From NCBI GenBank assembly GCA_021820965.1, contig JAKACZ010000009.1, positions 1-64,000 on the forward strand: a stretch of 64,000 nucleotides of DNA, written 5' to 3'. The notes under the pieces are model-generated. The model worked only from the letters and a program-made list of their open reading frames with translations, was not told the DNA's origin and ran no database searches. This document shows positions 16,559 to 25,964 of this stretch, in pieces. The stretch's first letter is position 1. The number at the start of each line of letters is the position of its first letter. Source of the stretch: Bacillota bacterium. GTDB lineage: Bacteria > Bacillota > Sulfobacillia > Sulfobacillales > Sulfobacillaceae. Both the position numbers and the translations under genes were made by a program.

Positions 16559-18241
16559 TACGAGGATTTAAGTAGTCGGAATATTCGTCAAGGGAATTGG
16601 CGAGTTTTTATCGAAGTACTGGGCTATGCTGAAATCTCCGAGAGGCACCGAGACGGTGTTAGAGCAAGACCCGAATATCTTTCCCGGCACCGGCCTGAGC
16701 CTGGCCGTCCGCTGGCTGGCCGACCGCGTTAACTGGCTTGCGGTGGTGGATGACCGTTTGCCGTGGGACCGGGATCGGGCGCGGATCGCGCCCAGTGTGA
16801 TCCTCCTCATGCTGGTCATCAATGTGCTGACCCAACGCAATCCCCTCTATCAGGTGGAAGCCTGGGTGCAGACCTTACCTCTGGCGCTCCTGTGGGGCGA
16901 CACGATCCACGCGTCCCAGTTCAATGACGACGCGTTGGGGCGCGTCTTGGAGGATCTCGCGGACTACGGACCCGCGCTGCTGGCGACGCTGGGGACCCGC
17001 ATGCAGGCGGTGGAACAGGCGGGAGACACGTTTTTACAGTCGGATACCACCGCGTTCGCGCTGTTTGGCGATTACCCGGCCGCAGGCGCAGGGCCGACGG
17101 CCCCGGTCCTGCTGACTTATGGGCATAGCAAAGATCAGCGCCCCGACCTCAAGCAGATCATGATGGGGCTCACGATGGATAGCGCCGGCCAGGTGCTGGC
17201 TGGTAATACCTCGGACAACAAATGGCATCCCGCCTGGCTCGAGCCATTGGAGAAGGACGTGCCGGCGACATTTTGGCAGGATCATTGTTACATCAGCGAT
17301 GCCGCCGTCGTGACCGACGGCGCGCTGACCCAGATCGCGGCGATGGGGATGACCTGGCTGGGTCGGCTGCCGGCTAATTTCACGTTAGCGAAAACGCTCA
17401 AGGAGGAGGCCTGGGCGGAGGGCGCCGACTGGGAGGACCTGGGGCCGCTCTCCCCGAAGCCAAAGGCCGCGCAGTACCGGGCCCAGACCTTTGACGTGAC
17501 GCTATATGATCAGACAGCGCGGGCATGGGTCTACCATTCGTCCGCTCTCGACAAGCGGAAGGAACGCACGTTGCAGCGGGAGATTGACCGGGAGGCCAGA
17601 GCGTTAGCCCGCGAGCTCAAAACACTGGAACGAATGACGTTCGATTGTGAGGCCGATGCGGCCACGATGGTGGCGGCGGTCCGCCGCCGGGTGAAGCCGC
17701 AGTGGCATGCGGTCACCCCCGCCATCACGGCAATCACCACGCCGGTGCGACGCCGAGGCCGGCCGAAAAAGGAGGCGGTGCCCGCCACGATAGTGCTCTA
17801 CCGGGCGGGATGGACCGTCACGCCGCCCTCCGCCGCCGCAATCCAACAGGAACGCGAACGACGGTCCACCTTCGTGCTGGTGTCAAGCCAGCTCACCCTG
17901 AGTGCCCGCACCGCGCTCCAGGAATACAAGCATCAAGACCACAATAAAGACGGATTCCGCTGGGCCAAGGATCCGATCCACTTAGATACGTTCTTTGTGC
18001 AAAAGCCCGCCCGCGTCGCGGGCGTTAGCTATCTGTTGCTCCTCGCGTTGCAATTCGTGCGCTTTATGCGGGCAATGGTACGGGAGGCGCTGAAGGACGA
18101 GCCGCCCCTCGCGGTTCCCCATCGCACGGTCAAGACCCCTCCGATTACGTGATTTTGGCCGCGCTCGGAGTCCCCGCGACGCGGAAGTTCGTGTGGGATC
18201 CCTCGAGCTAACCCCTTCGCGCACTGACCCAAAAATCCCGG
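16559..18241 (+). mobile_element. IS1634-type insertion sequence
   Basis: The left limit is set by comparison with the second, truncated copy at 38816-39083: similarity starts at cgaggattta in both. The right limit is proposed from an imperfect inverted repeat, 18223-18241 (reverse complement CCGGGATTTTTGGGTCAG) against 16559-16577, sharing GGATTT and GTC(A/G)G. No clear target duplication was seen. It carries one intact transposase gene. Confidence 0.6.
16626..18152 (+). CDS. IS1634-family transposase
   Basis: 508 residues. The N-terminal 110 residues form the DUF4277-like domain (RWLADRVNWLAVVDDRLPWDRDRARIAPSVILLMLVINVLTQRNPLYQVEAW). The DDE catalytic core follows, with FLQSDTTAFALFGDY around residue 139, DSAGQVLAGNTSDNK, CYISDAAVVT and a C-terminal EYKHQDHNKDGFRWAKDPIHLDTFFVQKPARVAG, the usual IS1634 ending. 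Length is normal and the frame is open, so it may still be active. A 5' fragment of a near relative lies at 38816-39083. Confidence 0.88.
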   Translation: MLKSPRGTETVLEQDPNIFPGTGLSLAVRWLADRVNWLAVVDDRLPWDRDRARIAPSVILLMLVINVLTQRNPLYQVEAWVQTLPLALLWGDTIHASQFNDDALGRVLEDLADYGPALLATLGTRMQAVEQAGDTFLQSDTTAFALFGDYPAAGAGPTAPVLLTYGHSKDQRPDLKQIMMGLTMDSAGQVLAGNTSDNKWHPAWLEPLEKDVPATFWQDHCYISDAAVVTDGALTQIAAMGMTWLGRLPANFTLAKTLKEEAWAEGADWEDLGPLSPKPKAAQYRAQTFDVTLYDQTARAWVYHSSALDKRKERTLQREIDREARALARELKTLERMTFDCEADAATMVAAVRRRVKPQWHAVTPAITAITTPVRRRGRPKKEAVPATIVLYRAGWTVTPPSAAAIQQERERRSTFVLVSSQLTLSARTALQEYKHQDHNKDGFRWAKDPIHLDTFFVQKPARVAGVSYLLLLALQFVRFMRAMVREALKDEPPLAVPHRTVKTPPIT

Positions 18242-18314
18242 TAATGCCATGACGTGAGTTGCGGACGCTAAGATACGGCATACTGGCCGCCCAGATTAGT
18301 GACGCATTGATGGA

Positions 18315-18749
18315 CTATGTTTGCGGGTCGGTGTGACCTTGGACTAATTGCCCATAGATTTGCTGACATGCTTCACAAATCCCAGTTGCGAGCCCCACAG
18401 CATGGCGGGCATCCTCCGGGCGAAATTCTTTAAGGGGGTTAATCCCGGTTTGTAAATTGATATATCGCGTATTGACCTCATACAGCGTTAGGATCACGCC
18501 GGCACTGCGGTGTGCACTGAGGGGCGGATATTGATCAGCCAAACCATCGATTAGTTCCGCAATCGAATGGGTAAACGCAAAAGGGACGTTGTGAGCCACA
18601 TACAACGCTTTGACAGCCTTCTCCGCGGCTTGCTGACTTAAGTAGCACGCAATATGAGGTTTCGTGTTCTGCAAGGATTCTGCCGTCTGCCGATCGCTTT
18701 CAGCTAGTGCCAGCCAATCGGCCGCCGCCTCCAGACCCAAATGATTCAA
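18315..18749 (-). CDS. HEPN-domain protein (toxin of an MNT-HEPN pair)
   Basis: 144 residues, all-helical. Typical HEPN sequence: DWLALAESDRQTAESL near residue 12 and ACYLSQQAAEKAVKALYVAHNVPFAFTHSIAELI at 34-70. RYINLQTG replaces the usual R-x4-6-H ribonuclease motif (Arg-x-Tyr type), which in MNT-HEPN pairs may be an RNase or a target of AMPylation. It overlaps the upstream nucleotidyltransferase gene by 4 bases, so the two are co-translated. It sits next to an insertion sequence, common for such modules. Confidence 0.85.
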   Translation of the reverse strand: MNHLGLEAAADWLALAESDRQTAESLQNTKPHIACYLSQQAAEKAVKALYVAHNVPFAFTHSIAELIDGLADQYPPLSAHRSAGVILTLYEVNTRYINLQTGINPLKEFRPEDARHAVGLATGICEACQQIYGQLVQGHTDPQT

Positions 18750-19105
18750 ATGATTTTCACCGCCCCTTCGAGTTGCCGTGCTGGCTTTATCCGAGCAAAC
18801 TCTTCTGGCGTATAGACTAGTAAATCCACACTGACTTTCGGATGACTATCCGCTAACAAAGAGATGGCGCGCTGTAACGGGGGCAAGTCCGTCGGCCAAA
18901 CAACCCAAAGGTCAAGGTCACTCATGATGGTGGCGGTTCCTTGGGCCAGGGAGCCAAAGACCCATACTGATTCCGCACCACGATCATGGAATAATTCTCC
19001 GAGACGTCGCGCCTCTGCCCATAGGAGCATTTGCCGCTGCGCACGATTCTTTAACAGTTCCGATAAGGTTCCATTGCGTGGGATCTCGCCTTGTATATTA
19101 CGCAT
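18746..19105 (-). CDS. MNT-type nucleotidyltransferase (antitoxin of an MNT-HEPN pair)
   Basis: 119 residues of the minimal nucleotidyltransferase fold: VWVFGSLAQGTATIMSDLDLWVV gives GSxxxG and the DxD metal ligands, with the third acidic residue in SVDLLVY. It is first in the two-gene operon and its stop overlaps the HEPN start. In characterised pairs the MNT protein neutralises HEPN by adding AMP to a tyrosine; whether this holds here is inferred. Confidence 0.87.
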   Translation of the reverse strand: MRNIQGEIPRNGTLSELLKNRAQRQMLLWAEARRLGELFHDRGAESVWVFGSLAQGTATIMSDLDLWVVWPTDLPPLQRAISLLADSHPKVSVDLLVYTPEEFARIKPARQLEGAVKII

Positions 19106-19245
19106 ATTGCTCCCTCCGCCGCATTATTCTCCTTTATAGTATATCCTGGCCGCCGCCTCGGGTTTGACCTCTCAAGTGATGACTCTTCTTTAATTTGTGC
19201 TTCATTCCCTTGAAAAGGCAATAGCGACGATAGCGGCCAAAGCCA

Positions 19246-19806
19246 TTACAATCGTCGCACCACTTGGTCGGTGTCGGCCACCGTGGCAAATTCTCCGTGG
19301 AGACTGGCTAAGTTAACGTTGTGCATGGTCTGGGCGGGGTAATAGGTTCCGTGAACATCCGTCCGATCAAAGGTAGCGGTGGCATCGGACACAACCCACG
19401 GCTCAAACCCGAGATTAGCACCCATGCGAGTCGTGGTGGACACGCAGTGATCGGTGGTTAGCCCAACAATGACCAAGGTTTGAATGCCGACGGTGCGTAG
19501 ACGCTCCTCCAAATCGGTGCCGACAAACGCGCTGTTCACCTGCTTTCGAATTAATGGCTCGCCGGGATGAGGTTCAAAGCCGGCTTTAAGATTGTTGCCG
19601 GGTTGGCCAGGGCGCAATGGGCTTTGGGGACTGGTTGACATGTGTTGGATGTGAACCACAGGGCGGCGTGTGGCTCGCCAGCGTGCTAGAAGGCGCAGAA
19701 TATTGTCCTCCGCCGTAGGATTATTTCGCCTACCCCAGATAGGGTCGTCAAATCCGTTTTGTACATCGACCACCAGCAATGCAGCGTTCAGGGGCAGCTG
19801 CGCCAT
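19246..19806 (-). CDS. Isochorismatase-like cysteine hydrolase
   Basis: 186 residues from ATG 19806 (a GTG three codons earlier is possible). The catalytic triad is visible: Asp in LLVVDVQNGF, Lys in RKQVNSAFVGT and Cys in GLTTDHCVSTTTRMG, with the conserved cis-peptide region (VIVGLTTD). Members hydrolyse amides, carbamates or isochorismate; nothing here fixes the substrate. It is divergent from the amino-acid permease cluster that follows and may act on a nitrogen compound in the same pathway. Confidence 0.85.
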   Translation of the reverse strand: MAQLPLNAALLVVDVQNGFDDPIWGRRNNPTAEDNILRLLARWRATRRPVVHIQHMSTSPQSPLRPGQPGNNLKAGFEPHPGEPLIRKQVNSAFVGTDLEERLRTVGIQTLVIVGLTTDHCVSTTTRMGANLGFEPWVVSDATATFDRTDVHGTYYPAQTMHNVNLASLHGEFATVADTDQVVRRL

Positions 19807-20109
19807 GGCCACCACTTTCCGGGGTAATTACGTTGCCTCACTATTCTTGCGGCATTGCTCCTGATTATAGCATGGCCGTGATAATCAGTGGAATGGATGG
19901 GCAACATGCAAATTCAATTCTTTTAGGATGGTGCAATCTGCCTAAAGGAATCCACAAGGGCTCGTAGAATAATTCTAATACACCAGGGAATTGATCTTAT
20001 CGGACTATTTGGCGGAACGGCTTCGCATCTCATAAACTAAGTCAACTACCGCGGCCTGACCGTCGGCTTGTGTGGCGGTCAATCGTATGGTGAAAGGGTG
20101 AGATTTAGA

Positions 20110-21522
20110 ATGCAGGAACAAGCCGGGTCCAACGGCCTGCCGTCAGAACTCAAACGCGGCGCTGTCGGATTATGGGAAGCGGTGTTCCAGTCGTTTTCAT
20201 TTGTTGGTCCCGCTGGCGACGTGGCTATCCTCTTGGTAGGTACGGCCGCCTTCGCCTTGGGAGCTACGCCGCTGGCTGTATTGGTAGCATGGGCGCTTTA
20301 CGGTCTGTGGATGGTGGTTCCCATCGAGTTTGCCAAGAACATCGTCAATTCCGGCAGTTACTACGCGTACTCCGCGCAAGGTCTGGGGGGCAGCGGCGGT
20401 GTCCTCGCCCTCTGGTACTGGATGGGCGAAAATCTTACCGGCCCGGCCTTTGGCGTTTTGGGCCTCAGCGGGTTCATTTACCTGCTCAGCTCCACCCTGT
20501 CAAAGACCGGATGGGTCTGGATCCCCATCGCTGTGGCCACCCTGGGGTTCGGTGTGGTGCTCTCGTATCGAGGGATTCGCCCGTCGTTGCAATACACGCA
20601 ATGGACAGGCTTTCTCGAGATCGCATTTCTTGTGGTTGGAGCTATCGTTATCGTCATTAAAGTGGGCGCGCACAACACGTTGTCGCCGTTTACGCTGACA
20701 CCTCTGCATGGTGCCTTTGGCCCGTTGTTTTTAGGCATCGTGTTTTCGGTGCTCGACTTTACCGGCCTGGGCACGGCCACAACGATTTCCGAAGAGGTCA
20801 AGGATTCCCGGCGCTTGGTGACCAGAGCGATTATTATTGCCTGGATTCTTTCCGGTATTGCTCTGATATTTCCCTCCTATGCCCTGACAGTGGGATGGGG
20901 AGTTGGTGCGATGAAGACTTATGCAAGTTCTCCCGACCCGGGACTCATTGTCTTCCGCCATTACCTGGGCAACTTTGGATGGATCCTCTTGATACTCTTT
21001 ACCATCAACAGTTACCTTAACTACATGGTGGCCAAGGTGAATGCGGTTAGCCGCATCTGGTTTAGTGCGGGACGGGACGGGATCCTTTTCGCGCGGATGA
21101 GAAAAGTTCACCCTGTGTTCAAGACGCCGTATCAAACTACCGCATTCTTCTTTGGCGTAATCTTAGTCATTGATGTTGTGGCTGGATTGATTTTGGGCCC
21201 CACCGAAGCTGGTGTGTGGCTTTTGGCGATTGCCGGGGTCTCCATTATCGCTGTCCACATTGTGTCCAACACGGCCCTGACCGTGTATATGGCCAAGATC
21301 CGCAAGTTTAAGTGGTTTACACACGGGGTCATTCCTAGTGTCGCCACCATCATGGGCGTTATCATCATATGGTACAGTGTCTATCCAGTGCCTGCAGGCC
21401 CCGTGGGTGTTGCAGTACTTATCGCCATTGCCTGGCTGATTGTCGGCGCTGTTGTGGCTATCTATTTTCACCGGCGCTATCACGAGTCACTAAAATCAGC
21501 CGGAACGTCTCGGGACGCATAG
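20110..21522 (+). CDS. APC-superfamily amino acid/polyamine permease
   Basis: 470 residues from ATG 20110, with about twelve membrane segments. The N-terminus GAVGLWEAVFQSFSFVGPAGDVA and the segments EFAKNIVNSGSYYAYSAQGLGG (TM3 region) and FSVLDFTGLGTATTISEEVKDSRRLVTRAIIIA are typical of APC transporters. It is followed by a dehydrogenase and an aminotransferase on the same strand (38 bp and 124 bp gaps), suggesting import of an amine or amino acid that is then transaminated and reduced or oxidised. Confidence 0.87.
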   Translation: MQEQAGSNGLPSELKRGAVGLWEAVFQSFSFVGPAGDVAILLVGTAAFALGATPLAVLVAWALYGLWMVVPIEFAKNIVNSGSYYAYSAQGLGGSGGVLALWYWMGENLTGPAFGVLGLSGFIYLLSSTLSKTGWVWIPIAVATLGFGVVLSYRGIRPSLQYTQWTGFLEIAFLVVGAIVIVIKVGAHNTLSPFTLTPLHGAFGPLFLGIVFSVLDFTGLGTATTISEEVKDSRRLVTRAIIIAWILSGIALIFPSYALTVGWGVGAMKTYASSPDPGLIVFRHYLGNFGWILLILFTINSYLNYMVAKVNAVSRIWFSAGRDGILFARMRKVHPVFKTPYQTTAFFFGVILVIDVVAGLILGPTEAGVWLLAIAGVSIIAVHIVSNTALTVYMAKIRKFKWFTHGVIPSVATIMGVIIIWYSVYPVPAGPVGVAVLIAIAWLIVGAVVAIYFHRRYHESLKSAGTSRDA

Positions 21523-21560
21523 CAAGAAATCCGCACAAACACCGATGGGGGGATGTATGC

Positions 21561-22625
21561 GTGAAAGCCATGGTATTCTACGGAACTGAACATCATCTCA
21601 AACTGGAAGAGGTGCCGGTACCACAGATTGGTCCAGATGACGTGTTGGTGCGGGTCCGTGCGGCCGGGATTTGCGGTTCCGACATTCATATTGCCGTGGA
21701 AGGCACCACCAGGCCATCCCGTCTTCCCATTATTCTCGGCCATGAAGCGGCCGGCACGATCGAGGCGTTAGGCGCAAACGTAAACGATTGGAGGCCCAGT
21801 GACCGGGTCTCCATTCTGCCGGACGTGGTCTGCGGAAACTGTGTGAACTGCTGGAACGGTCGTTCCGAGCTGTGCCTTCACCGCCAATTGATTGGCATCC
21901 ACCGAGATGGCGCGCTGGCCGATTATGTGGCAGTGCCAGCCCGCAACCTAGTGAAACTTCCAGAGCGCATTAGTTTTGAGGCGGGCGCCATTGCCACGGA
22001 TGCCGTGGCCACGCCCTATCATGCGCTAGTTCGAGTGGGCAAGATCCATGCCGGGGAGCGCATCCTTATTACAGGTCTGGGGGCATTGGGGCTTCACGCT
22101 GTTACTTTAGCGCGGGTATTAGGCGCTTCTTGGATCGCCGCCGCGACGCATCATCCGCGCGCGGGCCAGCGCGCCCGCGCCCGCGGCGCCGACGAGGTGT
22201 GGGAATCCCATTTTCCGGACTCGGCGTCGGGTTCATATGACCTGGCGGTGGACTTTTCGGGCGATCCACAATTGATCGATGCAGCGATTAGAGAATTGCG
22301 ACCGGGCGGACGGGTGGTGCTGGTCGGAATCAGCGAAAAGACTCTGTCTAAGGCGCAGGTGACAGTCAGCAGTATTGTTCGGCGCGGGATTGCCATCGTT
22401 GGGTCCTACGGGGCGCATGTGGGCGATCTCAGCGAGGTGCTGGCTCTGGCCGATAGCGGCCGTATTAATCTCGAGAATTCCGTGACCCATCGATTTGCTC
22501 TGGCGGACGCCTACCTGGCCATCCAACATCTGGCGGAGAAATTGGGCGATCCCATCCGAGTGGCCATTTTGCCGACGTTGGAAGAATCTCACCCGTCGGC
22601 TCTGTGCCGGCCACAGACCGCTTGA
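21561..22625 (+). CDS. Zinc-dependent medium-chain alcohol dehydrogenase
   Basis: 354 residues starting at GTG 21561 (GGGGGGA 7 bases upstream). Catalytic zinc ligands Cys in AAGICGSDIH and His/Glu in GHEAAG are present, as is the structural-zinc set CGNCVNCWNGRSELC with four cysteines. The Rossmann motif GLGALGLHAVTLAR marks NAD(P) binding. It lies between the permease and the aminotransferase genes; the likely substrate is an alcohol or aldehyde arising from the imported amine. Confidence 0.88.
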   Translation: MKAMVFYGTEHHLKLEEVPVPQIGPDDVLVRVRAAGICGSDIHIAVEGTTRPSRLPIILGHEAAGTIEALGANVNDWRPSDRVSILPDVVCGNCVNCWNGRSELCLHRQLIGIHRDGALADYVAVPARNLVKLPERISFEAGAIATDAVATPYHALVRVGKIHAGERILITGLGALGLHAVTLARVLGASWIAAATHHPRAGQRARARGADEVWESHFPDSASGSYDLAVDFSGDPQLIDAAIRELRPGGRVVLVGISEKTLSKAQVTVSSIVRRGIAIVGSYGAHVGDLSEVLALADSGRINLENSVTHRFALADAYLAIQHLAEKLGDPIRVAILPTLEESHPSALCRPQTA

Positions 22626-22749
22626 GAGCAAGGCGCTCGGGGTAATGCACCGCCCCCTTCACGCCAATTCGCATTAAAACATAAGGGACGTAGGAAAGGA
22701 CGCGATCAATCTGAAAGAGATATTAACACGGTGGGGCCCATACACTGAC

Positions 22750-24045
22750 ATGAGGCAACTGGTCCATACCGGACCGAAAATGATCACGCGGGCGGACGGA
22801 ATTTATGTCTACGACGGCAAGGGTCGCCAGTATATTGACGGACATGGCGGCTTATGGCTTGCCAATGTTGGCTACGGGCGCCGGGAGATTATCGACGCTA
22901 TCGCTCAGCAAGCGGAGGCGCTGGCCTGGTTTCCTTCTTTTGGCGGATTTGCCAACGCGCCTTCGATGAAGCTGGCGGAGCGGCTGATCGAGTTGTTGAA
23001 ACCCGACGGTATGGCCCACGTGATGTTCAGCAATGATGGGTCCGAGGCGGTAGAGACGGCGCTGAAGATTGCCCGCCAATATTGGAAGGTGAAGGGCCAG
23101 GCCAATAAGCACAAGTACATTACGCGACGGCACGCCTATCATGGAGTGACCATGGGCGCTCTGAGCGTCCAGGGCGTCACCGCGAATCGCATGGAATTTG
23201 AACCGCTTTTGCCGGGTGTGGTGCACGTCCCCGCGCCATACACCCATCACTGCACCATGCACCCGGACTCGCCGGTTTGCACCTTTGCCTGCGCCCGGCT
23301 GGTGGAAGAGGCCATCCTCACGCAAGGTCCGGATACGGTCGCAGCCTTTATCGCCGAACCCGTGCAGGCGGCGGGAGGGGTTATCATTCCACCCCCAGAT
23401 TACCTGCGCCAAGTACGCGACATTTGCCGCCGTCACAATGTGCTCTTTATCGCAGACGAGGTGGTAACTGGCTTTGGACGCTTGGGATCGTGGTTTGGCA
23501 GTCGCCATTACGGTATCCAGCCGGACATTATGACAATGGCTAAGGGCATTACCTCCGGGTATGTACCGCTCGGCGCGACTGCGGTATCCGATGCCGTATT
23601 CGAAGCATTCCTGGAGACCCCCGAGTCAGGGCCCGAGTTTCGCCATGGCAACACCTATAGTGGCCATCCTATTGCGGCTGCAGCGGCCCTGGCTAATATC
23701 GATATTCTTGAGCGAGAGCGCCTGCCCGAGCATACGCGAGAGATGGGTCCGGTATTGCGCCAGGCACTCCAAGGCGTACAAGAGCGCCATCCCGATTGGG
23801 TAGTCGATGCAAATGCCGTAGGCTTGCTGGGACGGCTAGAACTGTCCGACCCCGGTGGCAAGCGCCCAGCCGGCGAATTAGGCGCCGCCGTGGCTCAGAA
23901 CATGTATGAATTGGGTGTCATTGTTCGTCCGCTAGGTGACATTGTCACCTTCTCGCCGCCGTTAATTATATCAGAGCAGCAAATTGGGCAAATGGTGGCG
24001 GTCGCCGAGGAAGCGCTGACATTGGCCAAATCCTCCCAAGCCTAG
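22750..24045 (+). CDS. Class III (omega-type) aminotransferase
   Basis: 431 residues from ATG 22750. PLP-fold motifs: GVYVYDGKG-type start (DGIYVYDGKGRQYIDG), NDGSEAVETALKIAR, RRHAYHGVTMGALS, the cofactor Asp in LFIADEVVTGFGRLG and the Lys in DIMTMAKGITSGYVPLGA. It belongs with omega-amino-acid/putrescine:pyruvate aminotransferases. The homology seems to continue upstream of the ATG (LKEILTRWGPYTD, open back to 22693), with AGGAAAGGA at 22692-22700, so a CTG start at 22711 is possible. It acts with the permease and dehydrogenase in amine or amino-acid breakdown. Confidence 0.87.
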   Translation: MRQLVHTGPKMITRADGIYVYDGKGRQYIDGHGGLWLANVGYGRREIIDAIAQQAEALAWFPSFGGFANAPSMKLAERLIELLKPDGMAHVMFSNDGSEAVETALKIARQYWKVKGQANKHKYITRRHAYHGVTMGALSVQGVTANRMEFEPLLPGVVHVPAPYTHHCTMHPDSPVCTFACARLVEEAILTQGPDTVAAFIAEPVQAAGGVIIPPPDYLRQVRDICRRHNVLFIADEVVTGFGRLGSWFGSRHYGIQPDIMTMAKGITSGYVPLGATAVSDAVFEAFLETPESGPEFRHGNTYSGHPIAAAAALANIDILERERLPEHTREMGPVLRQALQGVQERHPDWVVDANAVGLLGRLELSDPGGKRPAGELGAAVAQNMYELGVIVRPLGDIVTFSPPLIISEQQIGQMVAVAEEALTLAKSSQA

Positions 24046-24462
24046 GAACGGCGCTTCATGGCGGGGCTGCGGCCGTAGTGGTCCGAGTATAACGACGTCA
24101 CGGTCGCGGCCGGTGCTCGTGGTCTTGGCCGTCCTAACGAACGGCGCGTTGCGATGAACGAGCCGGCTGTGTCATCGTGGGTGGTTTTGGTGATTGTGAC
24201 TCTGACGACTGGTGTAATTGCCCGGGAAGTCAACCACCCCGCCCTAAAGGCCGGAGGCTGGCGGGGAACTGTAAGCTCCACCGGTTGATCAGCCATAGCC
24301 GCCTGAACCAACAGGGGCTTTGACGGCCTGGGGGAGCGAGCGGCTCCGATCCTTTGGTGCAGACGCTGGGGTGCTACGGAACCCGCGATAACCCAAGCGC
24401 TTGCCGCGGTATTCCGGGCCGATTGGCAGGGGCTGCCGGCCCATGCTGTCAGGTTAAGGTTG
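24046..24462. other. Intergenic residue of an IS200/IS605-type element
   Basis: No intact gene. On the minus strand the region 24220-24311 looks like the tail of a tnpB gene followed by its terminal hairpin; the rest up to the IS4 relic is unassigned. Confidence 0.35.
24229..24266 (-). repeat. IS200/IS605-type right-end hairpin (tnpB/omega-RNA tail)
   Basis: On the minus strand CCCCGCC (24266-24260) pairs with GGGCGGGG-type sequence at 24243-24237 and is followed by TGGTTGAC, the layout seen at right ends of IS200/IS605 elements, where it also forms the 3' end of the TnpB guide RNA. No tnpB reading frame remains upstream. Confidence 0.4.
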
Positions 24463-25530
24463 TCATAAGCATCGGCGTCGGTTTTGCGAGTATTTATTGG
24501 CTTTCTTGCCCTTGTGACGCGGGGCCGTACGGCCCCGTCGAACCGGGATTAAGGCCCGCTGAACCTGATGGATCACACGTTGAAAGGCCGTCTCCCGTTT
24601 GTCGGGATCGGGTTCCAATACGGCTTTAATGAGTCGGGTTTTGATCGTGCCCGCCAAAATGTTCCGATTAATGCGATATTCTGTGTATTTGTAGGGATGT
24701 GAGGATTGGCGGAGGCGTTCGTCCGCTTCGGCTTGCGCGTCTTCTTCGACCACGGTGGCCATATTGCTCAGAAAGGTCGTCGCGTAAAAATCCTGTTCCA
24801 CCACCACGGGGGTATGACCCGAGAAGTTTTCGACTTAAACTTGTTCTTCAGGTCATCATAGTGCGTTTCGAGGCCCCAGCGCCGAAAATACAGGGAGGGC
24901 GCCTCCGCATACGGGAGCTCCGCCGGTGTCAAGTCGGTGATGAGCGTTTCGACTTCCCCTGTTGGCAGAGTCATCGTCAGAACCCGGAGCGTGATCTCCG
25001 TGCCGACACGGGCGTTCCTTGCTCCTTCAGATGACGCGCGCGGTCCTTGGTGATCGGAATGGTGACAACGGCATCGGGCTCGGTCACGGCATCAATCTCA
25101 GTATAAAACCCCTTCGCGACGCGCATCACAAAGCGGAGGTGATGGGCTTTCAGCCACAGAATGAGGTCCGCAGACGGATAGCCGCGATCAAAGAGCACCA
25201 AATGGGGGATGTCCGGTGACGTCAGTTCGAGGAGCGCGATCAAATGCTCTTTGGCCATATCCCGCTCGGCGCGATCGTACCGGCCGAGGATGGTGTGGAT
25301 GACCAGTCCGTTGAGGACATCATACAGGGCCGACGAGCGGGCACGCGCCAGCGTGCCGTGTTCGGCTTGGTTTTCCGATGCCCCATACTTCTCCCGCAAC
25401 GCTGGCGAGTTGGGCAGCTCTATGACGCTACCATCCACCGCGAGTAAGCGAAATCCGCAAAAAGTTGTCAATTGCCGCGGCGGCGGGTATTTAAAAATCT
25501 TTATGACCGCATATATAGTCGCTTGATAGG
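24463..25530 (-). pseudogene. IS4-family transposase, frameshifted and 5'-truncated
   Basis: Three minus-strand pieces in different frames together give one IS4 transposase. Piece one (25515-24977) has FRLLAVDGS (first Asp) and LVLFDRGYPSADLI (second Asp). Piece two (about 24974-24830) has YFRRWGLETHYDDLKNKF, the Y-x2-R-x3-E-x6-K signature. Piece three (about 24830-24463) carries the C-terminus HTPVVVEQDFYATTFLSNMA...KGKKANKYSQNRRR. Frameshifts lie near 24980 and 24830. The N-terminal ~130 residues are missing where the SnoaL-like gene begins. Confidence 0.8.
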
Positions 25531-25565
25531 TCCGTGGGAAAATAGTGCCAAGCGGGGGGTTCCCC

Positions 25566-25964
25566 GTGGAAGAAGACGTGATGCGGATGTTATTAGAACA
25601 GTATGTAGAAGGATGGAAATCGAGGCATATCGAGGCGGTGTTAGACACGCTCGCGAACGACTGTGTGGTCACGGAATGTTACGGACCGGTGTACAAAGGC
25701 CGCGATCGCGTCCGCCAATGGATGGAGACATGGTTCGCCGAAGGTGGTCGAGTTCTAGAATGGGATATTCGCTCCTTTGTTGGGGGACGAAACGCAGCTG
25801 TCATCGAGTGGATCTTCCGATGCTGGTGGCAGGAAGATGAATTCGCGTTTGCTGGAGCAAGCGTTGCGCGGTTTGAGGGCGGGAAAATCGCGACGTTGCG
25901 CGAGTACACAACGACGGCCCCGTTATACGAAGGGCAAGGCGAATGGATACCACAGAACGAGTAA
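25566..25964 (+). CDS. SnoaL-like (NTF2-fold) protein
   Basis: 132 residues from GTG 25566, which has GGGGGG 7 bases upstream. The order helix (MRMLLEQYVEGWKSRHIEAVLDTLANDCVVTECYG), YKGRDRVRQWMETWF, then beta strands WDIRSFVGGRNAAVIEWIFRCWW and a final SVARFEGGKIATLREY is the usual cone-shaped NTF2-like fold with a buried cavity. Such proteins are isomerases, hydrolases or binding proteins; function cannot be given. It stands alone. Confidence 0.75.
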   Translation: MEEDVMRMLLEQYVEGWKSRHIEAVLDTLANDCVVTECYGPVYKGRDRVRQWMETWFAEGGRVLEWDIRSFVGGRNAAVIEWIFRCWWQEDEFAFAGASVARFEGGKIATLREYTTTAPLYEGQGEWIPQNE

